Source of the DNA: an uncultured Bacilli bacterium
Lineage (GTDB): Bacteria > Bacillota_I > Bacilli_A > RF39 > UBA660
Reading direction: 5' to 3'
Length of the DNA stretch: 10,728 nucleotides
Assembly (NCBI GenBank): GCA_951800155.1
Contig: CATOJL010000033.1
Location: forward strand, 1-10,728
Below the pieces are notes generated by a model. It saw only the letters and a list, made by a program, of their open reading frames with translations, had not been told where the DNA came from and ran no database searches. Of the stretch, positions 1 through 6,030 are shown piece by piece. The position numbers and the translations under genes are program-made. Every line of letters begins with the position of its first letter. The first letter of the stretch is position 1.

Positions 1-130
1 AGCCTCTTCTTTACAAATTGGATATTGATAAGTTGTATAAGGACTTGCGAGTTCGCTTTTGCCTTTCATTTGCGAGGTTATATCTTTGTAAAGGTACTGA
101 GGGCACTGCCTCTATCTTAAATATCAAGAA
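1..130 (+). ncRNA. Candidate IS110 bridge RNA (5' part cut by window)
   Basis: In IS110-group elements the untranslated region before the transposase encodes a bridge RNA whose internal loops pair with donor and target DNA. Here 144 bases precede the start codon and fold well. A perfect 9-bp stem pairs 9-17 (CTTTACAAA) with 85-93 (TTTGTAAAG), stacked after a three-base bulge on 21-25/80-84 (GATAT/ATATC). It encloses a loop of about 54 bases containing the direct repeat TTGCGAG at 45-51 and 70-76. A second hairpin spans about 91-118, with the GAGG/CCTC core at 99-102/109-112 and an outer AAGGTA/TATCTT arm. A long stem with a large internal loop followed by a second hairpin matches the general bridge-RNA plan. 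Guide sequences cannot be assigned without the element ends, and expression is not shown. Confidence 0.45.
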
Positions 131-144
131 TTGGAGTTGTTTTT

Positions 145-1347
145 ATGAATTATTATTTGGGTGTTGATATTGCTAAAACAAATCATGTTGCTTCTCTTAT
201 CAACAATACTGGTGATGTTGTTATAAGAGCCATTAAGTTTACCAATAGTAATGATGGATTTTCTAAACTTTTAACTACTATTCAAAACAAACTTGGAGAT
301 TTAAGTAATATTGAAGTTGCTATGGAAGCTACTGGTCATTACTGGCTATCTTTATATTCTGCTTTAACTGATAATGGTTTTTCTGTTTCTGTTTATAATC
401 CTTATCAAGTTAAATCCTATCGTGGAGCTTACAATAATAGGAAACAAAAAAATGATATTATTGATTCTATTATTATCGCTGATTACTTAAGGGTTTTTGG
501 CTCTAAAGAATCTAAGCTTCCAGAGGAGAACTTACTATCTTTAAAACAATTAACTCGTTTTAGATCCAATATTGTGGATAATGTTTCAGCTTTAAAAGTA
601 CAAGTCATTGGTTTACTTGATAAAGTATTTCCAGAATATAAGAAGCTCTTTTGTGATACCTTCGGCACCACTTCAAAACAATTATTACTTAATTGTCCAA
701 CTCCTGATGACATCATCAAGATTTCTACTACGAAACTAGCTAATTTATTATCTAAACATAGTAAAGGTAGATTCAATAAAAATACTGCTCTTCATATCAA
801 AGAAATAGCTAAGTCATCTTTTGGTATCAAATTTACTACTGATGCTTGTTCATTTGAAATTAAACAACTTATCAATCAAGTTATATTTTTAGAAAACCAA
901 ATTGATGAAGTTGGTAAAGAAATCAAAGAACTTTATGATAAATTAGATAGTCATCTTCTATCAGTTCCTGGTGTTGGTATTAATCTTGCTCCAATTATTT
1001 TATCAGAAATTGGAGATATCAATAACTTCGATAAACCTAGTAAACTGATTGCTTTTGCTGGCACTGATCCTTCCGAAAATCAATCTGGTAATAAGTTATC
1101 TTCTAACGATAAAACTTCTAAAAGAGGTTCTCCCTATCTTCGTCATGCGATTTATACAGCTAGTTTAGTTGCAATATCTAATGAACCTGAGCTTAGAGCT
1201 TATTATGATAAGAAAATATCTGAGGGTAAGCACCATTTTGTTGCCTTAGCAGGCATTAGTCGTAAATTATTAACAATCATCTATTACATTCTTAAAGAGA
1301 ATAGAGATTACATTAGATACGACAACATCAAAGACAACAAGAACTAA
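145..1347 (+). CDS. IS110-family transposase (DEDD RuvC-like recombinase with C-terminal Tnp domain)
   Basis: The 400-residue protein has the usual length and two-domain plan of IS110 transposases. The N-terminal RuvC-like half shows the acidic set D8 (GVDIAK), E61 (AMEATG), D104 and D107 (KNDIIDS). A helical middle follows. The C-terminal Transposase_20 half begins with PGVG at 275-278 and carries the candidate catalytic serine in QSG (S314), then SKRGSPYLRHA. These enzymes cut and rejoin one strand at a time through the serine while the RuvC half assembles the active site, guided in this family by a bridge RNA. The ATG at 145 follows GGAG (133-136) at an 8-base spacing. The frame is intact with all key residues, so the copy looks potentially active. 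The next gene on the right, ftsZ, points the opposite way. Confidence 0.93.
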   Translation: MNYYLGVDIAKTNHVASLINNTGDVVIRAIKFTNSNDGFSKLLTTIQNKLGDLSNIEVAMEATGHYWLSLYSALTDNGFSVSVYNPYQVKSYRGAYNNRKQKNDIIDSIIIADYLRVFGSKESKLPEENLLSLKQLTRFRSNIVDNVSALKVQVIGLLDKVFPEYKKLFCDTFGTTSKQLLLNCPTPDDIIKISTTKLANLLSKHSKGRFNKNTALHIKEIAKSSFGIKFTTDACSFEIKQLINQVIFLENQIDEVGKEIKELYDKLDSHLLSVPGVGINLAPIILSEIGDINNFDKPSKLIAFAGTDPSENQSGNKLSSNDKTSKRGSPYLRHAIYTASLVAISNEPELRAYYDKKISEGKHHFVALAGISRKLLTIIYYILKENRDYIRYDNIKDNKN

Positions 1348-1384
1348 ATTTTTCAAAATTTTGAACACTTTAGTTGTTTTTGTC
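1333..1384 (+). terminator. Hairpin at the end of the transposase gene, probable terminator
   Basis: Bases 1333-1348 pair with 1369-1384 over 16 positions with two mismatches. The perfect inner arm is AACTAAA (1342-1348) with TTTAGTT (1369-1375), followed by GTTTTTG. The loop itself holds a perfect 14-base palindrome, TTCAAAATTTTGAA (1352-1365). The stem begins inside the last codons of the transposase. It may stop transcription or be part of the IS right end. Confidence 0.5.
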
Positions 1385-1393
1385 ATGCAATAA

Positions 1394-1440
1394 TTTTAGC
1401 AAATTTTTATTTTCATACTTTTTCATCAAATTTGCTAAAA
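1394..1440. repeat. 13-bp perfect inverted repeat in the IS right-end region
   Basis: TTTTAGCAAATTT (1394-1406) is exactly inverted at 1428-1440, with 21 bases between. No T-tract follows on either strand, so a plain terminator is unlikely. It sits where the transposase-proximal right end of an IS110 element would be, and could be a transposase-binding or RNA structural element. Confidence 0.55.
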
Positions 1441-1480
1441 ACTACTTGACTTATTTATAGTTGTCTTAAATTTTGTTCTT

Positions 1481-1511
1481 ATTATACCACAAAAAGCAAA
1501 AATTTGTTCAC
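1481..1511 (-). promoter_or_regulatory. Extended -10 promoter pointing toward the IS
   Basis: On the minus strand TGG-TATAAT (TATAAT at 1481-1486, TG at 1488-1489) is a perfect extended -10 box. A weak -35 (TGAACA, 1505-1510, four of six matches) lies 18 bases upstream. Transcription would run left, away from ftsZ and antisense to the IS. No gene in the window starts downstream, so it may serve a gene beyond the left edge that the IS now separates from it. Confidence 0.4.
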
Positions 1512-1564
1512 TAAAAAATAAATTTCTTCCTTTTCCAAATTTCTTGAGCAATCTCTCATCTATT

Positions 1565-1616
1565 TTGTTTATAAATGCTTGTATGAAAAAATACATTTTT
1601 GGGCATTTGTAAACAA
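1565..1616. repeat. 14-bp stem-loop with nested hairpin downstream of ftsZ
   Basis: TTGTTTATAAATGC (1565-1578) faces GCATTTGTAAACAA (1603-1616), pairing at every position with one T-G wobble on the + strand (a C-A mismatch on the minus strand). A second 5-bp arm, TGTAT/ATACA, nests inside at 1580-1584/1591-1595. There is no T-tract. The wobble suggests that, if it is an RNA, it is read from the + strand. It lies about 60 bases beyond the ftsZ stop. Confidence 0.5.
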
Positions 1617-1651
1617 TTGAACGCATCTTTCATAAAATGAGCAAATTCTTT

Positions 1652-1677
1652 CAAAATAAAAAGACCAACTGGCCTTT
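1652..1677 (-). terminator. Rho-independent terminator of ftsA-ftsZ
   Basis: On the minus strand AAAGGCC (1671-1677) pairs with GGTCTTT (1660-1666) around an AGTT loop with one G-T wobble, and TTATTTTG follows. The stem overlaps the ftsZ stop codon. Confidence 0.75.
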
Positions 1678-2731
1678 AAAATACTCGTTTTCTTAAAAAA
1701 TTTGGAACATCATCGTCATCATCATTGTTATCAAAAATACTTGATGATTCCGTTTTTACTTCTCTTACTTCTTTCTTCTCCTCTTTTTGATCAAATCCTG
1801 TTGCAATCACTGTAACAATAATTTCATCATTTAAGTTTTCATTGATGACTGCCCCAAAGATAGTATTGATGTCTGTATTCGCACTTGTTCGAATCACCTC
1901 AGCTGCTTCTTCTACCTCAAATAAAGTTAAATTAGAACCACCCGTTACATTGATAATAGCATCGGTTGCACCACTAATACTTGCCTCTAAAAGAGGAGAA
2001 TTAACCGCTTGCCTAGCCGCTTCGCTTGCCCGGTCTTCCCCAATACCCATACCAATACCAATGAGCGCATTTCCTCTATTTTCCATAACTGCTTTTACAT
2101 CAGCAAAGTCAAGATTGATAAGTCCTGTTACAGCAATTAAGTCGGAAATAGATTGCACACCTCTTCTTAAAATATTATCTACTTCTTTAAATGAATCTAA
2201 AAGTGGTGTCGACTTATCAATAATCTCACGTAAACGATCATTTGGAATAATAATTAAAGTATCAACATGTTCCCTTAAAGCTTTTAAACCTTCTAAAGCA
2301 TGATTCATTCTCTTTTTCCCTTCAAAAGAAAATGGCTTTGTAACAATACCAACCGTTAAGGCTCCAATACTTTGCGCAATATCGGCAACGACAGGCGCAG
2401 CACCTGTTCCTGTTCCTCCACCCATTCCACAAGTAACAAACACCATATCGGCACCTTCTAAAGAAGCCTCTATCTCTGCTTTACTCTCTAATGCAGCTTG
2501 TTTCCCAATTTCTGGATTGGCCCCAGCTCCAAGTCCATTTGTAAGGGCAATTCCAAGCTGAATTTTAACAGGAGCTTTTGAATTATTTAATACCTGTAAG
2601 TCCGTATTGGCTACAATAAATTCTACACCCTTTATTCCAGATTCGATCATTCGATTTACAGCATTATTTCCAGCCCCGCCAACACCGATTACCTTAATTT
2701 TTGCTAATTGATCTGTTTCTAATCCCATCAT
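1676..2731 (-). CDS. ftsZ: Cell division GTPase FtsZ
   Basis: FtsZ is the tubulin-like GTPase that polymerises into the cytokinetic ring at mid-cell. The 351-residue protein has the nucleotide-binding start GVGGAGNNAVNRM (about 16-28), the tubulin signature GGGTGTG (104-110) and the T7 loop NLDFAD (N206, D208, D211) that completes the GTPase site of the next subunit. After a short variable linker comes a run of aspartates and the conserved C-terminal peptide DVPNFLRKR, which docks on FtsA and other partners. It starts at the first of two adjacent ATGs, 10 bases after AGGAGG (2742-2747); the second ATG, 13 bases away, is less likely. That ribosome site overlaps the ftsA stop, so the two genes are co-transcribed and probably coupled. 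Length and motifs are ordinary. Confidence 0.98.
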   Translation of the reverse strand: MMGLETDQLAKIKVIGVGGAGNNAVNRMIESGIKGVEFIVANTDLQVLNNSKAPVKIQLGIALTNGLGAGANPEIGKQAALESKAEIEASLEGADMVFVTCGMGGGTGTGAAPVVADIAQSIGALTVGIVTKPFSFEGKKRMNHALEGLKALREHVDTLIIIPNDRLREIIDKSTPLLDSFKEVDNILRRGVQSISDLIAVTGLINLDFADVKAVMENRGNALIGIGMGIGEDRASEAARQAVNSPLLEASISGATDAIINVTGGSNLTLFEVEEAAEVIRTSANTDINTIFGAVINENLNDEIIVTVIATGFDQKEEKKEVREVKTESSSIFDNNDDDDDVPNFLRKRVF

Positions 2732-2745
2732 TTTTTTATTTCCTC

Positions 2746-3984
2746 CTATTCATTAAAGAAGTATCCAAACACTTTGCCAAGCATTGACTCACTTGAAATA
2801 CTTACAAACCCCTTTTGGCTACTTGACAGGGTTTCCATTTCATCCCCATTTATCATTGTATAATCAATTCCCTTTAATTTTAATTTATTTATAAAGTACA
2901 CAATATTTCCAAGAGCTACTGAATATTTATTGTTTCGAATGCCCGGAATTTTTATTGTTCCAATACTGGCGATTGGGCCTAGCGTATCCTCCATAACAAC
3001 AGAGAAACTCGCCATGCTACTTATACCTCCAGTTATTATTATATAATTTACAGTCTGTTTTGTCAAAAGATTTATTTCTTTTCTAGCTAAAACTAAGATT
3101 TCTTCTAAAATAGATTGCACTAACCCTGAAACTTCTTTTTGACTAATCTTACGTACATCTCCAAATTTATCATTTACTTCTATATAATCTACGCCACTTG
3201 CATACTTTGAAGAAGCGAGAGCAAACGTTTCTTTTACTTTTATGGCATCTTTGGGTAATAACTTATAAATATAAGCAATATCATTATCAATATTTTTTCC
3301 ACCCACACCAATAATCGAATTTTTTATAACCACTGATTTATTATATAAAGAAACACTTGTCGTATCAGAACCAATATTGATGATAGCTCCAACCTTATCA
3401 CTATTTTCTCGGTTTTTAAACGTATTTATATCACCAATACTACTGGTCATCACATCGACAACCTCTAACCCCATTTTTTCCAACAAACCAAGTACAGAAT
3501 AAATGTTTTTCTTAGGGACAGACACCATCACAGCCCGAACCAATAAACTCTCTGTATCACGCCCTTTTGGATCTTTAATTTTCTCCTCTGTATCTGTTGA
3601 AAAATCAATAGGAATTAAGGTAACCATTTCTTTATCATCGAGAGGTTTTTCCCGATATGCTTCATTCAACACTGCATGAATATGCTCTGTTGTAACGATC
3701 CCTCCTACATCAATTTTTCCTTGAATTGCTGTAAAAGCCGCTTGATAAGAAGGTACAGATACCATTATGGATTTAATTTTTACCCCTAACATCGATTCAA
3801 CTTCATTTAGGGCGAGGCGAATCGATTCTTCTACTAAAGCTGGATCTATAATCAAGCCACTTTTAATTCCTCGAGATGGATAAGAAGTTGCTGCAAGTAA
3901 ATTTAAAGTACTTTGAAAGAGTTCACATACAACCACTTTGATACTATCAGAGCCTAGATCTACACTAGTATATATATGTTTCAA
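2746..3984 (-). CDS. ftsA: Cell division protein FtsA (actin-like membrane tether of FtsZ)
   Basis: FtsA is an actin-fold ATPase that anchors FtsZ filaments to the membrane and recruits later division proteins. The 412-residue protein begins with a phosphate-1 motif (SVDLGSDSIKVVV, about 7-19), has the SHS2/1C subdomain around 85-165, phosphate-2 and connect motifs (IINIGSDTTSVSLY; IIGVGGKNIDNDIA) and the adenosine motif IITGGIS. The last residues (SMLGKVFGYFFNE) form the amphipathic membrane-targeting helix. The start codon is TTG at 3984, chosen because GAGGAG lies 8 bases upstream and no ATG or GTG is in frame nearby; the ATG inside GAGATGG is out of frame and stops at once. It is first in the ftsA-ftsZ operon. 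No ftsQ/divIB or mur genes accompany it here. Confidence 0.96.
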   Translation of the reverse strand: MKHIYTSVDLGSDSIKVVVCELFQSTLNLLAATSYPSRGIKSGLIIDPALVEESIRLALNEVESMLGVKIKSIMVSVPSYQAAFTAIQGKIDVGGIVTTEHIHAVLNEAYREKPLDDKEMVTLIPIDFSTDTEEKIKDPKGRDTESLLVRAVMVSVPKKNIYSVLGLLEKMGLEVVDVMTSSIGDINTFKNRENSDKVGAIINIGSDTTSVSLYNKSVVIKNSIIGVGGKNIDNDIAYIYKLLPKDAIKVKETFALASSKYASGVDYIEVNDKFGDVRKISQKEVSGLVQSILEEILVLARKEINLLTKQTVNYIIITGGISSMASFSVVMEDTLGPIASIGTIKIPGIRNNKYSVALGNIVYFINKLKLKGIDYTMINGDEMETLSSSQKGFVSISSESMLGKVFGYFFNE

Positions 3985-3990
3985 ATGACC

Positions 3991-3998
3991 ATCTCCTC
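3991..3998 (-). promoter_or_regulatory. Ribosome site fixing the TTG start of ftsA
   Basis: GAGGAGAT on the minus strand, with AGGAG at 3993-3997, is 8 bases from TTG at 3984. It supports initiation at the rare TTG codon. Confidence 0.8.
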
Positions 3999-4028
3999 TT
4001 ATTATCTTCTATTCATATTTTATCACAA

Positions 4029-4057
4029 GTTATACAAAATTGGAAAACAAATTACAA
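4029..4057 (-). promoter_or_regulatory. Sigma-A promoter of ftsA-ftsZ
   Basis: On the minus strand TTGTAA (4052-4057) and TATAAC (4029-4034) are 17 bases apart, matching the consensus at four and five of six positions. The -35 overlaps the T-tract of the upstream terminator. A second possible -10, TAAAAT (4017-4022), lies just downstream with a poorer -35. Confidence 0.55.
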
Positions 4058-4076
4058 AAAAAGTGCATTTTTGCAC
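4056..4076 (-). terminator. Terminator of the sugar transferase operon
   Basis: On the minus strand GTGCA-AAAA-TGCAC (4063-4076) is followed by seven Ts (4056-4062). The stem is short but the T-tract is clean, and it lies about 70 bases after the stop of the membrane protein gene. Confidence 0.65.
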
Positions 4077-4145
4077 GCCTTTTTCTTTTCTACTCTCTCT
4101 TTCTTCCAAAAATTGGGAGAAATTATGTTCTATTTTCCTCTTTTT

Positions 4146-5117
4146 TTAGATACGATCTAATTTTTTCTCTACTCTCCTATCTAATATTTTATGAATAATC
4201 ATATTTAGTATGACAAAGGAGAAAAACAAAAAAAGATAAACTCCAAACAAATTCCCAAAAACAGTATGAACATCTTCTATGAATGCTGTACTAAAGTCTT
4301 GCAAAAGGAATGGCAATTTTCCTATATATTGCTTTATTTTGGATAGAACAAGCATACAACATAAAAAGAAAAAAGCACTAATAAAACAAGAAAAGCCAAA
4401 AAATTTTAAATAACGATAGGGACTATGGCATAATAAGAATATAACACCTATACATACCATACCTGTTATAAGAAGAACGATAGAAAAGGATTTTTGATAG
4501 AAAAGACGACTTACCTGACTCATTTTCTCAAATCCTACTTTTATTTTCTCTATCTTTGGATACTGTTCACTATCCAACAATTTTTTCTCTAAAATAGGAA
4601 TCACTTTTTTTATTTCCTCTTCTATTTGAGGAACGACAACTTCCATTTTTAACAAAATTTCTTTTTGTTTTTCCTCTGTAAGTTGTTCACTTTTTGGGAT
4701 GTGATTCTGTTGTAATTCATTTACAATCTCCCTCCTATTTTCTTCAGCAAAGGTTAAAATTGCATCACTCGATAAAGAGATTGGTTCTTTCTCTTCTTTT
4801 AATAGAAATCTTTCTACTTTCTTTACAATTGCCCCACTGATTTTCTGCTTCACTACCTCGGTATTTGAAATGGTATCCACCACTTCTTTTGGAATACCTG
4901 CACGTACGAACTCCTCTTTAATAGCAATAATAGATTCTAATGCAACGCCCTGCTCATCGACAAATAAATCTTCTATAGGAATCTTTGAGAGGAAAAAATT
5001 GATTTTCTCTTCTTCTCTATACGAATCTCCTATATTTTTTAAATGATATAAAATACTAACAATAGCTAACAACAAACAAGAAATAAAAAGAAAAAAAATA
5101 GCTAAACCTCTTCTCAC
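4146..5117 (-). CDS. Unidentified four-helix membrane protein with helical extracytoplasmic domain
   Basis: I do not recognise a family. The 323-residue protein has an N-terminal membrane segment (about 6-26) that could be an uncleaved signal anchor, then about 180 charged, Glu/Lys-rich, mainly helical residues predicted outside the membrane, then three hydrophobic helices (about 211-231, 240-262, 286-312) and a basic tail (RRVEKKLDRI). No enzyme motif is visible. The start is GTG at 5117, overlapping the last base of the upstream stop (TAGTG) with AAGGGG at 5125-5130, so translation is coupled to the sugar transferase gene. That coupling suggests a shared membrane process, perhaps assembly, export or modification of a surface glycan, but this is inference from position only. 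Confidence 0.85.
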   Translation of the reverse strand: MRRGLAIFFLFISCLLLAIVSILYHLKNIGDSYREEEKINFFLSKIPIEDLFVDEQGVALESIIAIKEEFVRAGIPKEVVDTISNTEVVKQKISGAIVKKVERFLLKEEKEPISLSSDAILTFAEENRREIVNELQQNHIPKSEQLTEEKQKEILLKMEVVVPQIEEEIKKVIPILEKKLLDSEQYPKIEKIKVGFEKMSQVSRLFYQKSFSIVLLITGMVCIGVIFLLCHSPYRYLKFFGFSCFISAFFFLCCMLVLSKIKQYIGKLPFLLQDFSTAFIEDVHTVFGNLFGVYLFLFFSFVILNMIIHKILDRRVEKKLDRI

Positions 5118-5779
5118 TATTTAGCCCCTTCTTTTTTTAAAACAGAGCGTACTGTCTGAAACACAATTTTAATATCTAAAAAGACATTCATGTGATCAAT
5201 ATAGTACATATCCATCTTGATTCTTTCTTCATAGGTTGTATTACTTCTTCCGTTTGCTTGCCAGTATCCTGTAAGTCCGGGTGTGACACTTAAAAACTTG
5301 TCCTTATGGAATCCATATTTTTCAAGTTCCACCTCGATAACAGGTCTAGGTCCTATCAAAGTCATATTTCCAAGCAAAATATTTAAAAGCTGTGGCAGTT
5401 CATCTAAAGAGGTTTTGCGCAAAAACTTCCCAACTCTTGTTACGCGAAAATCGTTATCTAATTTAAATTTTTCTTTAAATTCTTTTTCTTGCTCTGGTGT
5501 TAGTTGTTTGAGCATCTCTTCTGCATTGACTACCATCGTTCTAAATTTCATAACCCCTATTGTTTTTCCATTTTTCCCAACTCGCTTATGAACAAAAAAG
5601 CAAGGGCCTTTACTATCTATTTTTATTGCAACCATGATAAGAAGGAATAGAGGAAGTAAAAAGAACAATCCCATTAAACTCATAACAATATCAAATATTC
5701 TTTTTCCAATTAAATACATTTTTCTTCGAATACCTAAATGAATGGGTTCTACCATTATCTCTGTTTTTTCTGTATACAT
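5117..5779 (-). CDS. Polyprenyl-phosphate sugar-1-phosphate transferase (bacterial sugar transferase family)
   Basis: Members of this family move a sugar-1-phosphate from a nucleotide sugar to undecaprenyl phosphate at the inner face of the membrane, the first step of capsule, exopolysaccharide or glycan synthesis. The 220-residue protein is the minimal form: one hydrophobic re-entrant or membrane segment (about 29-54) and the catalytic domain. The family motifs are present: KFRTM (78-82), the Asp-Glu pair in LDELPQL (D126-E127), GPRP (143-146) and PGLTGYWQ (167-174). The donor sugar cannot be read from the sequence. ATG at 5779 follows AAGGAG (5788-5793) at 8 bases. It leads a two-gene operon with the membrane protein. 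No glycosyltransferase, flippase or polymerase gene lies nearby, so any glycan pathway must be completed elsewhere. Confidence 0.93.
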   Translation of the reverse strand: MYTEKTEIMVEPIHLGIRRKMYLIGKRIFDIVMSLMGLFFLLPLFLLIMVAIKIDSKGPCFFVHKRVGKNGKTIGVMKFRTMVVNAEEMLKQLTPEQEKEFKEKFKLDNDFRVTRVGKFLRKTSLDELPQLLNILLGNMTLIGPRPVIEVELEKYGFHKDKFLSVTPGLTGYWQANGRSNTTYEERIKMDMYYIDHMNVFLDIKIVFQTVRSVLKKEGAK

Positions 5780-5827
5780 TGTTACAACTCCTTTTATCTT
5801 CTATTTGAGTTCATGCATTTCATTATC

Positions 5828-5856
5828 ATTTTAACAAAATATCCTACAGAATTCAA
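5828..5856 (-). promoter_or_regulatory. Sigma-A promoter of the sugar transferase operon
   Basis: On the minus strand TTGAAT (5851-5856) and TAAAAT (5828-5833) are separated by exactly 17 bases, matching four and five of six consensus positions. The predicted leader is about 40 bases and ends in the AAGGAG ribosome site. Confidence 0.65.
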
Positions 5857-5863
5857 CAAAAAG

Positions 5864-5881
5864 TTTACAGCAAAGTGTAAA
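5864..5881. promoter_or_regulatory. Palindromic site upstream of the sugar transferase promoter
   Basis: TTTACA (5864-5869) is exactly inverted as TGTAAA (5876-5881) around six bases. It sits just upstream of the -35, where an activator would bind. The protein that might bind is unknown, and the site is AT-rich, so chance is possible. Confidence 0.35.
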
Positions 5882-5902
5882 GAGAAACTTGATAAGAATC
5901 AT

Positions 5903-5930
5903 CGAAAAAAGAGTTTTATTGAACTCTTTT
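5903..5930 (-). terminator. Terminator downstream of the SpoIVFB-like gene
   Basis: AAAAGAGTT (5922-5930 on the minus strand) pairs perfectly over 9 bp with AACTCTTTT (5907-5915) around a six-base loop, and the T-run extends to 5905. It lies about 100 bases after the protease stop. Confidence 0.75.
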
Positions 5931-6030
5931 CATAAACTCATGTTCTATTCTAACAAATTTTATTTCTTTTGCAATAGTAAAATACTGGAAATTTGCTATA
6001 TTCCTCTTTAAATGACAAACAAACTTCCTC

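Larger units (their letters stand above)
1..1475 (+). mobile_element. IS110-family insertion sequence (left end outside window, right end approximate)
   Basis: A complete IS110-type transposase is flanked by untranslated DNA that carries strong secondary structure on both sides, as expected for this family. IS110 elements lack classical terminal inverted repeats and make no or minimal target duplication, so the edges cannot be read from one copy. The left edge lies at or before position 1. The right edge is placed near 1440-1480 because IS110 right ends are usually short (about 100 bases after the stop) and because a TTGACT hexamer at 1446-1451 would suit the -35 half of a circle-junction promoter. 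The element faces the ftsZ gene convergently. The coordinate 1475 is an inference, not an observed boundary. Confidence 0.6.
1348..1675. other. Gene-free interval between transposase and ftsZ
   Basis: I see no credible gene in these 328 bases. In order they hold: the hairpin after the transposase (to 1384), the 13-bp inverted repeat (1394-1440), a TTGACT hexamer (1446-1451), an extended -10 promoter pointing left (1481-1489), a 14-bp stem-loop (1565-1616) and the ftsZ terminator (1652-1677). A 63-codon open frame on the minus strand crosses most of it but has no good ribosome site and is interrupted by these structures. The IS/chromosome junction should lie in the left half. Confidence 0.6.

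Noticed and set aside
483..776. 97-codon open frame antisense to the transposase
   Set aside because: Lies wholly opposite conserved transposase codons; no supporting signals.
29..1468. AGTTGT shared by the leader loop (about 31-36) and the right-end flank (about 1458-1463), as a donor guide match
   Set aside because: Only six to eight bases with a mismatch; expected by chance in sequences of this length and composition, and the true IS end is unknown.
1435..1626. 63-codon open frame on the minus strand
   Set aside because: Poor ribosome site, no recognisable protein features, overlaps the 13-bp inverted repeat, the extended -10 and the 14-bp stem-loop; likely chance in AT-rich non-coding DNA.
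1842..2303. 153-codon open frame on the + strand inside ftsZ
   Set aside because: Antisense shadow of the highly conserved FtsZ frame, with no ribosome site.
5738..5935. 65-codon open frame on the + strand over the sugar transferase start
   Set aside because: Overlaps the start codon, promoter and terminator of real minus-strand units; no ribosome site.
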